Below are positions 25,116 through 32,951 of a stretch of 64,000 nt of DNA, one piece after another. Each line of letters opens with the position of its first letter. The stretch's first letter is position 1. A program made the translations under genes and the position numbers. Origin of the DNA: CAVVSD01 sp963750895 (GTDB taxonomy: Bacteria; Actinomycetota; Thermoleophilia; Solirubrobacterales; Solirubrobacteraceae); the NCBI GenBank assembly GCA_963750895.1, contig CAVVSD010000001.1:1-64000 (forward strand), written 5' to 3'. Under the pieces are notes generated by a model. It was not told the DNA's origin. It worked only from the letters and a program-made list of their open reading frames with translations, and did no database searches.

Positions 25116-26306
25116 ATGTCGTTCGCCGATGCGCTGCGCGGGCTGGTGACGGAGTCCGCGGTCGCGTGGGGCTTCGTCGTCGCGGCGGTCCTCACCCTCG
25201 CGCTCACCCCGGTCGTGCGCCGCCTCGCGGTCCGCTACGACCTGCTCGATCACGGCGGCGACCGTCCTCGCATCCACAAGCGGCCGATCCCGCGGATCGG
25301 CGGCCTGGCGATCGCGATCGGCATCCTCGTGCCCGCGCTGCTGTTCCTCGACCTGCAGGGCGCGATCCTCGGCATCGTCATCGGCATCCCGCTCGTCGCG
25401 GCGGTCGGGATGGTGGACGACGTGCGCGGGCTCTCCGCCAGCGTGAAGCTCCTCGCCGTCATGGCCGTGGCCTGCGTCCCGGTCATCGGCTTCGGGATGA
25501 CGTTCGACCGCATCGGCATCCCGTTCGTGGGGATCATCGACTTCGGCCCCGCGGCCGTCCCGATCACGCTCGTGTGGATCGCGCTCGTCGCGAACCTCGT
25601 GAACCTCATCGACGGCATGGACGCGCTCGCGGCGGGGATCGTCGCGATCGCCTCGGCGTCCTTCGCGCTGCTGGCGGTCTCCTTCGGCCGCATCGAGGTC
25701 GCAGCGCTCGCGGCGATGGTCTGCGGCGCGACGATCGCCTTCCTGCGCCACAACTACCACCCGGCGACCATCTTCATGGGCGACACCGGGGCGCTCACGC
25801 TCGGCTTCGTGCTCGGTGCGCTCGCCGTCGAGGGCGCGCTGAAGAACGCCGCCACGATCGCGCTCGCCGCCCCGCTGCTCATCATGGCCGTGCCGATCCT
25901 CGACACGTCCTTCGTCGTCGCGAAGCGGCTGAAGTACGGGCGCAGGCCCTGGGCGCCGGACCAGAACCACTTCTACCACCGCTTCCTGCGCATCGGGTTC
26001 ACCCAGCGCCGCACCGCGGCCTACCTGCACGTCTGGGCCGCCGTCCTCGCGGGCTACTCGATGCTCCTGCGCTTCGTCCCGCCGCGGCCGGGCGGCGTGT
26101 GGGACGCCTCCCACGCGATCCTCGCCGGCGCCGTGGGCCTCGGCGTCCTGGCCGGCTCGGTGTGGATGGTCTACGAGCTCGAGATCCTGAAGTTCCGCCA
26201 CTTCCGGCTGCGCCGCGTGCACGAGCCCGAGGAGGGCACGGAGGAGGCCGTCGAGGAGCTGCTCGAGGCCGGCGTGACGAAGGAGCCCGCATATCCGGAG
26301 ACGTGA
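25116..26306 (+). CDS. Polyprenyl-phosphate N-acetylhexosamine-1-phosphate transferase, WecA/TagO/MraY family
   Basis: A 396-residue membrane enzyme that loads the first sugar phosphate onto undecaprenyl (or decaprenyl) phosphate, starting surface-glycan or arabinogalactan-type polymers. About ten hydrophobic segments. Family motifs: GMVDDVRGLS (Asp101-Asp102), NLIDGMDALAAG (residues 163-172), the catalytic FMGDTGALTLG (Asp223) and the cytoplasmic His loop PDQNHFYHRFLR. The HIR-type loop marks WecA/TagO rather than MraY. In many actinobacteria the wecA homologue sits directly upstream of atpI-atpB; here the atp operon is 25 kb away. GTGA overlap with the next gene. Confidence 0.92.
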   Translation: MSFADALRGLVTESAVAWGFVVAAVLTLALTPVVRRLAVRYDLLDHGGDRPRIHKRPIPRIGGLAIAIGILVPALLFLDLQGAILGIVIGIPLVAAVGMVDDVRGLSASVKLLAVMAVACVPVIGFGMTFDRIGIPFVGIIDFGPAAVPITLVWIALVANLVNLIDGMDALAAGIVAIASASFALLAVSFGRIEVAALAAMVCGATIAFLRHNYHPATIFMGDTGALTLGFVLGALAVEGALKNAATIALAAPLLIMAVPILDTSFVVAKRLKYGRRPWAPDQNHFYHRFLRIGFTQRRTAAYLHVWAAVLAGYSMLLRFVPPRPGGVWDASHAILAGAVGLGVLAGSVWMVYELEILKFRHFRLRRVHEPEEGTEEAVEELLEAGVTKEPAYPET

Positions 26307-27472
26307 TCCCGGCGGTCCGGCCGGGGTCCGATGAGCTCGCGGCGCTGCTGGCCGAGATCGGTGCGGGCGCGGCCGAGCGCGAGCGTGCCGTGCGCCCGCC
26401 CCACGACGCGATCGACCTGATCCGGCGTGCGCGCCTCGGCGCCCTGCGCGTGCCCGTCGAGCAGGGCGGCGGGGGCGCGACGATGCGCGAGCTGTTCGAG
26501 ACGGTGGTCGCGCTCGCGGCAGCCGACTCCAACGTCGCCCACATCCTGCGCACGCACTTCCAGTTCGTCGAGGAGCGTCTCGTCGCGGTCGGCGACGACC
26601 GCTGGATGGACGACGTGCTCGCCGGTGCGATCTTCGGCAACGCCACGACGGAGCTGGGCAACCAGGACGTCGGCGGGCGCACCTTCGCGACGACGCTCGA
26701 CGGGCTCGTCCTGACCGGGACGAAGTACTACTGCACGGGGAGCCTCTACTCGGACTTCGTGCCCGTCCTCGCCTCCACGCCCGAGGGCGATCTCGTGACG
26801 GTCGTCGTGCCCGCCGACCGCGAGGGCGTGACGCTCGAGGACGACTGGGACGGCATCGGCCAGCGGCTGACCGGCACCGGCACCGTGCGCCTGGACGGCG
26901 TCCGCGTGGAGCCGGGCGAGGTCCTGGGCGTGCGCGCCGTGGAGGCCGAGCGGGCCGTGCGCGGGCCGTTCCTGCAGCTCTATCTCACGGCCGTCATGGC
27001 GGGTGTCGTCGCAGCGGCCGCCCGCGATGCCGTCGATCGCGCCCGGCGGCGCACCCGCGTGTTCACCCACGGGTCGGCGGACACCGTCGCCGGCGACCCC
27101 CTCGTCCAGCAGGTCGTCGGGGAGATGTCCAGCAGCGCGTTCGCGGTCGAGGCGATCGTCCTGCGGGCGGCGGAGGCGATCGGAGCCGCCGCCGCGTCGA
27201 CCGTCGACGGCGTGCCGGACGCCGCGCTCACCGAGGCGGCGTCCCTGCACGCGGCGCAGGCGAAGGTCGCGGTCGAGGAGATCGCCTTCCGGGCGACGAC
27301 GCAGCTGTTCGAGATCGGCGGGGCGTCGGCGACGAAGCGCGAGCACGACCTCGACCGCCACTGGCGCAACGCGCGGACCATCGCCTCGCACAACCCGACG
27401 ATCTACAAGGCACGGGCGATCGGCGACGTCGAGATCAACGGCGCCGACCTCCCGCCCAGCTGGTTCTTCTAG
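26303..27472 (+). CDS. Acyl-CoA dehydrogenase-fold flavoprotein, DszC/SfnB-like monooxygenase
   Basis: A 389-residue protein of the acyl-CoA dehydrogenase fold. Middle beta domain: FGNATTELGNQDVGG and GTKYYCTGSLYSDF. C-terminal helices end with ATQLFEIGGASATKREHDLDRHWRNAR and SHNPTIYKARAIGDVEINGADLP. This ending, and the absence of the usual catalytic Glu context, point to the flavin-dependent monooxygenase branch (DszC, SfnB/SfnC, TdsC), which attacks sulfur or nitrogen compounds with reduced FMN from a separate reductase. GTG 26303 overlaps the WecA-type stop by four bases. The convergent ABC permease shares CTAG. Substrate unknown; sulfur scavenging is a guess. Confidence 0.8.
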   Translation: MIPAVRPGSDELAALLAEIGAGAAERERAVRPPHDAIDLIRRARLGALRVPVEQGGGGATMRELFETVVALAAADSNVAHILRTHFQFVEERLVAVGDDRWMDDVLAGAIFGNATTELGNQDVGGRTFATTLDGLVLTGTKYYCTGSLYSDFVPVLASTPEGDLVTVVVPADREGVTLEDDWDGIGQRLTGTGTVRLDGVRVEPGEVLGVRAVEAERAVRGPFLQLYLTAVMAGVVAAAARDAVDRARRRTRVFTHGSADTVAGDPLVQQVVGEMSSSAFAVEAIVLRAAEAIGAAAASTVDGVPDAALTEAASLHAAQAKVAVEEIAFRATTQLFEIGGASATKREHDLDRHWRNARTIASHNPTIYKARAIGDVEINGADLPPSWFF

Positions 27473-28200
27473 AGGACGTCGCGCCGGCGGAGCAGCACCG
27501 CTGATCCGGCGGCGACCGCCGCAGCGACGCCTGCCAGCGCGAGCGTCGCGGACGCCGGGGCCATGGTGGCGTCGATGTCGAGCGCCGAGTTCAGCAGCGC
27601 GAACGGCAGGTACTCCGCCGCGCTGCCGATGAAGCCGCCCACGATCTTCTCGACGATGAAGCCGCCGAAGACGACGATCATCGCGGGAGCCGGGCTGCGG
27701 CAGATGAACCCGACGCTCACGCCGAGCATCGCGAACAGCCCGCCGGCAGCAGCGACCTCGCCGGCGATCACGAGCAGGTCGGAGGAGCTCAGCGAGAGCT
27801 GCATGCCCTCGGCGTCGACCACCGGGCCGGCGATCGCGTAGGAGGCGGCGAGCGCCACCGCGCCGAGGAGCGCGGACAGCACGCCGTACGTCGTGAGACG
27901 GGCGACGAGCATCCGCCACCTGCGCGGCGATGCCAGCGCGCGCTGGGCGATCGTGTGGTGCCGGTACTCACCGGCGGTGCGGGAGGCGGCGAACAGGGCG
28001 GCGAACATCGCGGTGACGAGGCCGGGCGCCATGACCAGCGCGTCACGGAGCTCGCCGGGGCTGCTGAGACCCTTCGTCCCGGCATCGGAGAGGTCCGCCC
28101 AGGCGACGACGGCGGAGATGACGACCGTGGCCAGCGCCACGAGGTAGGTGCTCCGCAGCGTGTGAAGCTGCATGAGCTCGGTGCGGATCAGGCGGATCAT
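27469..28200 (-). CDS. ABC-2 type transporter permease
   Basis: A 243-residue membrane protein with about six hydrophobic helices and a cytoplasmic start (MIRLIRTELMQLHTLRSTYL) typical of ABC-2 exporters of antibiotics or lipids. The EYRHHTIAQRALASPRRWRML segment after the second helix is the coupling region usually seen in these permeases. Its ATG overlaps the stop of the ATPase gene (ATGA), so the two make one transporter. Substrate cannot be assigned. Confidence 0.87.
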   Translation of the reverse strand: MIRLIRTELMQLHTLRSTYLVALATVVISAVVAWADLSDAGTKGLSSPGELRDALVMAPGLVTAMFAALFAASRTAGEYRHHTIAQRALASPRRWRMLVARLTTYGVLSALLGAVALAASYAIAGPVVDAEGMQLSLSSSDLLVIAGEVAAAGGLFAMLGVSVGFICRSPAPAMIVVFGGFIVEKIVGGFIGSAAEYLPFALLNSALDIDATMAPASATLALAGVAAAVAAGSAVLLRRRDVL

Positions 28201-29099
28201 GCGAGGACCTCCGCGACGGTGGTGGTGGTCAGATCGAGGAACACGTCCTCGAGGCTGTCGGCCTCGTCGGAGAGGCCGAGCACGAGGAGTCCTGCCTGCA
28301 TCGCGAGCCGTGCGATCGCCTCGCGCGTGGCGCCGGCCACGACGAGCTCGTCGCCCGTGCGACGGACGACCTCCATGCCGGCGGCGTCCAGGGCCCCGGC
28401 CAGCTCGACGGCGTCGGGGCTCTCGACGCGCACGCGGCGCCCGCCGCCGGCCGTCAGCTCGCCGAGCGGCGCGTGGACGACGAGCCGGCCGTCGGCGATG
28501 ACGACGACGTCGTCGACGGTCTGCGCGACCTCCGACAGCACGTGGCTGGACAGCAGGATCGTGCGTCCCTCAGCGGCCAGGCCGCGCAGGAAGTCGCGCA
28601 GCCAGCGGATGCCCTCGGGATCGAGGCCGTTGGCGGGCTCGTCGAGGACCAGGACGCGGGGATCGCCGATGAGGGCGCCCGCGAGCCCGAGCCGCTGGCG
28701 CATGCCGAGCGAGAAGCCGCCGGTCTTGCGGTCGGCGGCGCCCTCCAGCTCGACGAGCCGCAGCAGCTCCGTCACCCGCGAGGCGGGCACGCCCGCCTCG
28801 GTGGCGAGCAGGCGGAGGTTGCCGCGGGCGGTGCGCGCGGGATGCGCCGTCGCCTCGAGCATCGCTCCGACCACGTGCAGCGGGTCGGCGAGCGCCGCGT
28901 AGGGGCTCCCGTCGATCGTGGCGGTGCCCGACGTCGGGGTGACGAGCCCGAGCAGCGAGCGCAGCGTGGTGGTCTTGCCGGAGCCGTTCGGGCCGAGGAA
29001 CGCGGTGATGGCGCCGCTCTCGACGCCGAACGTCATGTCGTCGACGGCGCGGACGTCGCCGTAGTCCTTCGTCAGGCGGTGGATGTCGATGAGTGGCAT
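28197..29099 (-). CDS. ABC transporter ATP-binding protein (exporter type)
   Basis: A 300-residue ATPase: Walker A GPNGSGKTT, Q-loop region, signature FSLGMRQRLGLAGAL, Walker B VLVLDEPANGLDPEG and the switch His in LLSSHVLSE. The C-terminal ~80 residues after the nucleotide-binding domain, with a closing EADSLEDVFLDLT, place it with the drug/lipid (DrrA-like) exporters. ATG 29099 starts PLIDIHRLTKDYG; the frame runs upstream but without homology. It pairs with the permease downstream. Upstream in the same direction lies a methyltransferase gene, 31 bases away. Confidence 0.93.
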   Translation of the reverse strand: MPLIDIHRLTKDYGDVRAVDDMTFGVESGAITAFLGPNGSGKTTTLRSLLGLVTPTSGTATIDGSPYAALADPLHVVGAMLEATAHPARTARGNLRLLATEAGVPASRVTELLRLVELEGAADRKTGGFSLGMRQRLGLAGALIGDPRVLVLDEPANGLDPEGIRWLRDFLRGLAAEGRTILLSSHVLSEVAQTVDDVVVIADGRLVVHAPLGELTAGGGRRVRVESPDAVELAGALDAAGMEVVRRTGDELVVAGATREAIARLAMQAGLLVLGLSDEADSLEDVFLDLTTTTVAEVLA

Positions 29100-29130
29100 G
29101 CGTGCAGCCTCGGGCCGCACGCGTCCCCGG

Positions 29131-29853
29131 TCATCGGGGCAACACCCTGAACCCACCCCCCTGAGCGCGCCAGACGGCCGCGAACGCCACCGGGTGGCCG
29201 CGCAGTGCCGACCACTTCGGCTTGAGCGCGATCCAGGCGTCGTCCACGAGCCGCTCGCGCAGCTCGGCGAGGCGGAAGCCCGCCGCGTGCGCCGCGGCGA
29301 CCTGGTCGGAGAGCTGGTGGACGTGCGTCACGATCGCCACCGGCTCTCCGTGGGCGTCGTCGAAGTGGGTCGGCATGCCCGAGGCCATGATGAAGTGCGG
29401 GTGGAAGCCGACGATCGCGTACGTCCCGCCCGGGCGCAGCAGGCGCGCCGCCTCGGCGTAGAGCGGGCGCAGGTCGGCGAGGTGCTCGTCGACGAGCGAG
29501 GTCGTCACGACGTCGTAGCCCTGCTCCGGCAGGCCGGTCCGCCCCACGTCCGCCTCGACGAGCGTGCGGAAGACGCCCCGGGCGCGGGCCATCTCGAGCA
29601 TCTCGGGCGTGACGTCGGCGCCGTCGATCGCCTCCGCGCCGTGCGCGTGCAGCCACGCGCCCGTGCGGCCGCTCCCGCAACCGAGGTCGGCGACCGTGGC
29701 GCCGGCGACGTCGAGCTCGGTGAGCGCGTCGAGCAGCTCGACGTCCATCGCGTCCTGCACGGTGTCCTCGTACGTGGGCGCCCAGGCGCCGTAGCCCGTC
29801 CGCGCGTCGACGGTGCGGTAGCCGCGGCGGTCGAAGGCGTCGAAGCTGGTCAT
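29131..29853 (-). CDS. Class I SAM-dependent methyltransferase
   Basis: A 240-residue methyltransferase. Motif I is VADLGCGSGRTGAWL (about residues 54-68), followed by an acidic GADVTPEMLEMARARG for the ribose and LLRPGGTYAIVGFHPH as post motif. The acceptor-side sequence (DARTGYGAWAPTYEDTV at the N-terminus) resembles small-molecule or quinone methyltransferases, but I cannot assign a substrate. Start ATG 29853 overlaps the upstream DUF354 gene's stop (ATGA), so both are on one transcript with the ABC exporter behind them. Confidence 0.87.
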   Translation of the reverse strand: MTSFDAFDRRGYRTVDARTGYGAWAPTYEDTVQDAMDVELLDALTELDVAGATVADLGCGSGRTGAWLHAHGAEAIDGADVTPEMLEMARARGVFRTLVEADVGRTGLPEQGYDVVTTSLVDEHLADLRPLYAEAARLLRPGGTYAIVGFHPHFIMASGMPTHFDDAHGEPVAIVTHVHQLSDQVAAAHAAGFRLAELRERLVDDAWIALKPKWSALRGHPVAFAAVWRAQGGGFRVLPR

Positions 29854-30857
29854 CGGATCCAGGGGAGCGCGAGGGCGAGCAGCTCGCCCGGATCGCGCAG
29901 GGTGGGGACCGCGGTCGCGCCCTTGCGCGTGACGACGATGTCGTCGGGGTCGCGCAGCAGCCGCAGGCGGCCCTGGTGCACGAGCAGCTCGTCGACGGCG
30001 CCGAGCCGCCCCTCGAACATGGACCAGACCGGCGTCCCGAGCACGGCCGCCTCGCGGTTCATCGTGCCGCCGGCCGACACGAGCAGGTCGGCGAGCGCGA
30101 CGAGGCTGCGCCCGTCGACCGCCCGGCGCGGGACGTGGACGCCCTCGATGCCGAGCGCGTCGACGGCGTCCGCCTGCTCCGGCGTCCGCGGGAGGACGAC
30201 GGTCTGCGCGCCGCCGTCCGCGAGCCGACCCAGGACGCGCGGCAGCAGCGCGCTCTCCGCGCCGCCGAGGTACAGCGCGTAGGCGGGCGGGGTCCGCACG
30301 ACCGCGAGCGGCGCGCCGGCCGTCACGCCGAGGCGCTCCGGGAGCCCGGTGTCCGGTTCGAAGCCGTGGAGGTAGTACTCCTCCTTGAGCCCCGGGTAGT
30401 GCACGAGCTTGTCGCCCTTCGCGCCGAACCGCGCCAGGCGCTCCGCCGGGATCGCCTCGGGGACGAGCACCCGGTTCGCCAGCCGGCAGTTCACGTTGTG
30501 CTGGATGACGGCGAACTCGTAGTCGAACATCGTCGCGTTGGGGATGCGCAGCACCCGGCACGCGACCGGCAGGTCGGTGGAGCCGTGCGCGAGCGCCGCG
30601 TCGAAGCCCCGCCCGCGACCGAAGCGCAGCATGCGCACGGCGCGGTCGGCCGCGGCGCGCGCCTTGCCGAGCTTTCCGACGCCGCCGTACGCGCCCAGCG
30701 CGGTGTACGGATGGCCCCAGTCGTCGAGGAGGTCGAGCGTGTGCGAGAGCGGGCGCGCCGTGAGCTCGACCTCGTGGCCGGCGGCCTCGAGGCGCTCGAC
30801 GAGCGGCCGCAGGACGACGACGTGGGCGGTGTTCGTGAGGTCGATCCAGACGCGCAT
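29850..30857 (-). CDS. DUF354 protein, predicted GT-B glycosyltransferase
   Basis: A 335-residue DUF354 protein, a family with a UDP-GlcNAc-2-epimerase/GT-B-like fold found in surface-glycan loci of archaea and bacteria. Diagnostic N-terminus MRVWIDLTNTAHVVVLRPLVERL, then ALAHGSTDLPVACRVL, LVHYPGLKEEYYLHGFEP and a C-terminal SAGGTMNREAAVLGTPVWSMF for the nucleotide-sugar site. No biochemical function is firmly established. First gene of a four-gene set (DUF354, methyltransferase, ABC ATPase, permease); together they could modify and export a glycan or glycolipid, which is inference. Confidence 0.85.
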   Translation of the reverse strand: MRVWIDLTNTAHVVVLRPLVERLEAAGHEVELTARPLSHTLDLLDDWGHPYTALGAYGGVGKLGKARAAADRAVRMLRFGRGRGFDAALAHGSTDLPVACRVLRIPNATMFDYEFAVIQHNVNCRLANRVLVPEAIPAERLARFGAKGDKLVHYPGLKEEYYLHGFEPDTGLPERLGVTAGAPLAVVRTPPAYALYLGGAESALLPRVLGRLADGGAQTVVLPRTPEQADAVDALGIEGVHVPRRAVDGRSLVALADLLVSAGGTMNREAAVLGTPVWSMFEGRLGAVDELLVHQGRLRLLRDPDDIVVTRKGATAVPTLRDPGELLALALPWIR

Positions 30858-30931
30858 CGCCGCCGGAGACTAGAACCGACGGCAGGCCGCACCCCGGGGG
30901 TGTGGACAACCCCCCGCGTGTCCTGAGGTCC

Positions 30932-30960
30932 TTGCGGACCCGGGGAGCGCCCGGTACAAA
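30932..30960 (+). promoter_or_regulatory. Sigma-70-like promoter TTGCGG-N17-TACAAA
   Basis: TTGCGG (30932-30937) and TACAAA (30955-30960) are separated by exactly 17 bases; transcription would start near 30967. It is one of the few two-box promoters I find in the window and points into a region without any ordinary gene. Confidence 0.55.
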
Positions 30961-30990
30961 TGAGGCACTCCCGGAGAGGGAGGCCCCGTT

Positions 30991-31089
30991 ATGACCGCCT
31001 TCGCAGCCCACACCCTTCGCCCCACCGACGCATCTCGTCGAGGTTCTCGACGCGCGTCGATGGCGAAGCGCACGCTGCCCGCGGTCTAG
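30991..31089 (+). CDS. Candidate 32-residue Arg-rich small protein
   Basis: A 32-codon ORF (MTAFAAHTLRPTDASRRG and a basic tail ending KRTLPAV) preceded by GGGAGG seven bases before the ATG and about 24 bases after the predicted transcription start. About one residue in four is Arg or Lys. A 7-bp hairpin (31036-31052) lies inside it. It could be a real small protein or a leader peptide for the next ORF. No family recognised; too short to judge by codon usage alone. Confidence 0.35.
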   Translation: MTAFAAHTLRPTDASRRGSRRASMAKRTLPAV

Positions 31090-31162
31090 CGTCCCAGTAC
31101 GCCGGACCGCAGGGCCCCAGCGCCCGCGGTCCCGGCCCTTCTCGCAGCAGGAGCAGCGTCCG

Positions 31163-31215
31163 GTTCGGAGCGGGCGACTCGTCTCAGAGTCACCTTCCCT
31201 CAAGGAGCGCCGAAC
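31163..31215 (+). promoter_or_regulatory. Possible leader structure covering the ribosome binding site
   Basis: GTTCGGAGCG (31163-31172) can pair with CGCCGAAC (31208-31215) with one bulged base, which would place the AAGGAG at 31202-31207 next to the closed stem just before ATG 31217. A smaller inner stem GACTC/GAGTC also forms. Pairing was found by eye only. Confidence 0.3.
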
Positions 31216-31216
31216 G

Positions 31217-31411
31217 ATGCAGTCCATCCTCACCCTCGAGGTCATCCGGTCACAGCACCCCGGAGACAGCGAGCCCCGCACCTGGACCACGAACCACCCG
31301 TCGTTGCCGCCGCCACGAAGGCGCCGGCTGCGCAGGGGGGTCGCCCAGCGCCTCGCCGGCCTGGCGACCCGCCTCGACGGTGAGGGCGCCCGCCGCGCCC
31401 TCGCCCGCTGA
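31217..31411 (+). CDS. Small Arg-rich protein of unknown function
   Basis: A 64-residue ORF with a good AAGGAG nine bases before ATG 31217. The N-terminal half (MQSILTLEVIRSQHPGD) is followed by a Pro patch and a strongly basic, possibly amphipathic C-terminal helix (RRRRLRRGVAQRLAGLATRL) ending ARRALAR. It lies on the transcript predicted from 30932 and ends ten bases before a perfect hairpin. I do not recognise a family. A nucleic-acid- or membrane-binding role would fit the charge but is speculation. Confidence 0.5.
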   Translation: MQSILTLEVIRSQHPGDSEPRTWTTNHPSLPPPRRRRLRRGVAQRLAGLATRLDGEGARRALAR

Positions 31412-31420
31412 TCACGGCCT

Positions 31421-31452
31421 CGCGGAGGCGGCTCGATGGAGCCGCCTCCGCG
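31421..31452 (+). terminator. Perfect 14-bp hairpin, likely terminator
   Basis: CGCGGAGGCGGCTC and GAGCCGCCTCCGCG pair perfectly across a GATG loop. No U-tract follows. It ends the small-ORF unit and precedes the next promoter element. Its core GCGGAGGCGGC is identical to the hairpin at 1596. Confidence 0.6.
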
Positions 31453-31457
31453 ACGGC

Positions 31458-31463
31458 TAGCCT
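31458..31463 (+). promoter_or_regulatory. Candidate -10 element TAGCCT
   Basis: TAGCCT with seven bases to ATG 31471. That ATG opens a 14-codon upstream ORF (stop 31513-31515) ending five bases before ATG 31521 of the secreted protein, so it may serve as a coupled leader peptide. Confidence 0.35.
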
Positions 31464-31520
31464 CTCCCCGATGCACCCCGACGCCGCTCCGACGGCCTCC
31501 GCGCCGGGTTCCTGAGCGAC

Positions 31521-32453
31521 ATGCGTCGCGCCCTGCTCCTCGCCGCCATCGCGCTGGCGGCACTCGCCGCCGCACCCGTCGCCCATGCCGCCGTCGAGGT
31601 CGGCATCGCCGACCAGAAGCCGACGATGTTCGGCGACCCGCGCTTCGCCGAGCTGGGGATCTCCCATGCGCGCGTGCAGGTCCCGTGGGACGTCATGACG
31701 CACCCCGACCAGCTCGCCGAGCTCGACGAGTGGCTCGCCGCCGCGCAGCGCACCGGCGTCCAGCCGCTCATCTCCTTCGGGCACTCGCGCAGCGAGCGCC
31801 GCCTGCTGCCGTCGCCGTCGCGCTACAAGTACGAGTTCCGCCGCTTCCGCGCGCGCTACCCGTGGGTCGACACCTTCGCCGCCTGGAACGAGGCGAACCA
31901 CTGCGGCGAGCCGACCTGCCATCGGCCGAAGCTCGTCGGCGCCTACTGGAAGTCGCTCGTGCGGGAGTGCCCGAGCTGCACGATCCTCGCCTCCGAGCTG
32001 CTCGACATGCCCAACATGGTCAGCTGGGTCCGCGCGTTCCGGCGCTACGTCGGCACGGAGCCGGCGGTGTGGGGTCTGCACAACTACGTCGACGCCAACC
32101 GGTTCCGCACGAGCGGGACCCGGCGATTGCTGCGCGCGGTGAAGGGCGACGTCTGGCTGACCGAGGTCGGCGGGCTCGTCTACCGGCGCAACCGGCCCAA
32201 GACGGGCAAGAACCAGGTCCGCCTGCGCGAGTCGCCGTCGCACGCCGCGAAGGCCACGGAGTGGCTCATCGACGACCTCCTGCCGATCAGCATCCGCCTG
32301 AAGCGGGTCTACCTCTACCACTGGAACGCGTCGACGCTGCGCGACTCGTGGGACTCGGCGCTCATCACCCCGGGAGGCCGTGCGCGCCCGGCGTTCGAGG
32401 TGCTCTCCGACCACGTCGTCGACGGGAAGATCGCCGAGCCCGCCGACCGGTGA
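31521..32453 (+). CDS. Secreted glycoside-hydrolase-like protein, clan A TIM barrel
   Basis: A 310-residue exported protein with signal peptide MRRALLLAAIALAALAAAP and AHA-A cleavage near residue 23. The mature part reads like a (beta/alpha)8 glycosidase of clan GH-A: HARVQVPWDVM, VDTFAAWNEANHCG with the candidate acid/base Glu in Asn-Glu, and GDVWLTEVGGLVY with the candidate nucleophile Glu, followed by YLYHWNAS. I cannot choose among GH5-, GH39- or GH53-like families. Four cysteines suggest disulfides. The GTG of the phosphoesterase overlaps its stop. Confidence 0.78.
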   Translation: MRRALLLAAIALAALAAAPVAHAAVEVGIADQKPTMFGDPRFAELGISHARVQVPWDVMTHPDQLAELDEWLAAAQRTGVQPLISFGHSRSERRLLPSPSRYKYEFRRFRARYPWVDTFAAWNEANHCGEPTCHRPKLVGAYWKSLVRECPSCTILASELLDMPNMVSWVRAFRRYVGTEPAVWGLHNYVDANRFRTSGTRRLLRAVKGDVWLTEVGGLVYRRNRPKTGKNQVRLRESPSHAAKATEWLIDDLLPISIRLKRVYLYHWNASTLRDSWDSALITPGGRARPAFEVLSDHVVDGKIAEPADR

Positions 32454-32944
32454 CGCGGCTCGCGGTCATCTCCGACACGCACCTGCCGCGAGGGCAGCGC
32501 CGGCTGCCGGACCGCTGCGTCGAGCTGCTCCGCGGGGCCGACGCGATCCTGCATGCCGGCGACGTGAGCACCGCCGGTGTGCTCGCTGAGATCCGGGCGC
32601 TGGGTCCGCCGGTGCACGCGGTCCACGGCAACGTCGACGAGCCCGCGGTCGTCGCGGAGCTGCCGACCGAGCTCGAGCTGGAGCTCGACGGCGTGCGCAT
32701 CGCGATGCTCCACGACAGCGGTCAGGCGGCGAGGCGCATGGCGCGCATGCGGGCCCGGTTCCCCGAGGCCGACGCCGTCGTCTTCGGCCATTCGCACATC
32801 CCGCTGCACGAGACGGGACCCGACGGCCTGCAGCTCTTCAACCCCGGGAGCCCGACCGACCGCCGCCGCCAGCCCCGCCACACGATGGGCCTCGCCGAGG
32901 TGCGTGACGGCTCGGTGCGCTTCGAGCTCGTCGTGCTGGACTGA
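32450..32944 (+). CDS. YfcE-type metallophosphoesterase
   Basis: A 164-residue calcineurin-like phosphoesterase. All metal motifs are there in order: AVISDTHLP (Asp, His), LHAGDVS, VHGNVDEP, MLHDSG and FGHSHIP. Small members of this family are manganese-dependent phosphodiesterases of broad specificity. GTG 32450 overlaps the glycosidase stop (GTGA); the encoded start VTRLAVISDTH gives the standard N-terminus. Physiological substrate unknown. Confidence 0.9.
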   Translation: MTRLAVISDTHLPRGQRRLPDRCVELLRGADAILHAGDVSTAGVLAEIRALGPPVHAVHGNVDEPAVVAELPTELELELDGVRIAMLHDSGQAARRMARMRARFPEADAVVFGHSHIPLHETGPDGLQLFNPGSPTDRRRQPRHTMGLAEVRDGSVRFELVVLD

Positions 32945-32951
32945 GCGACCC

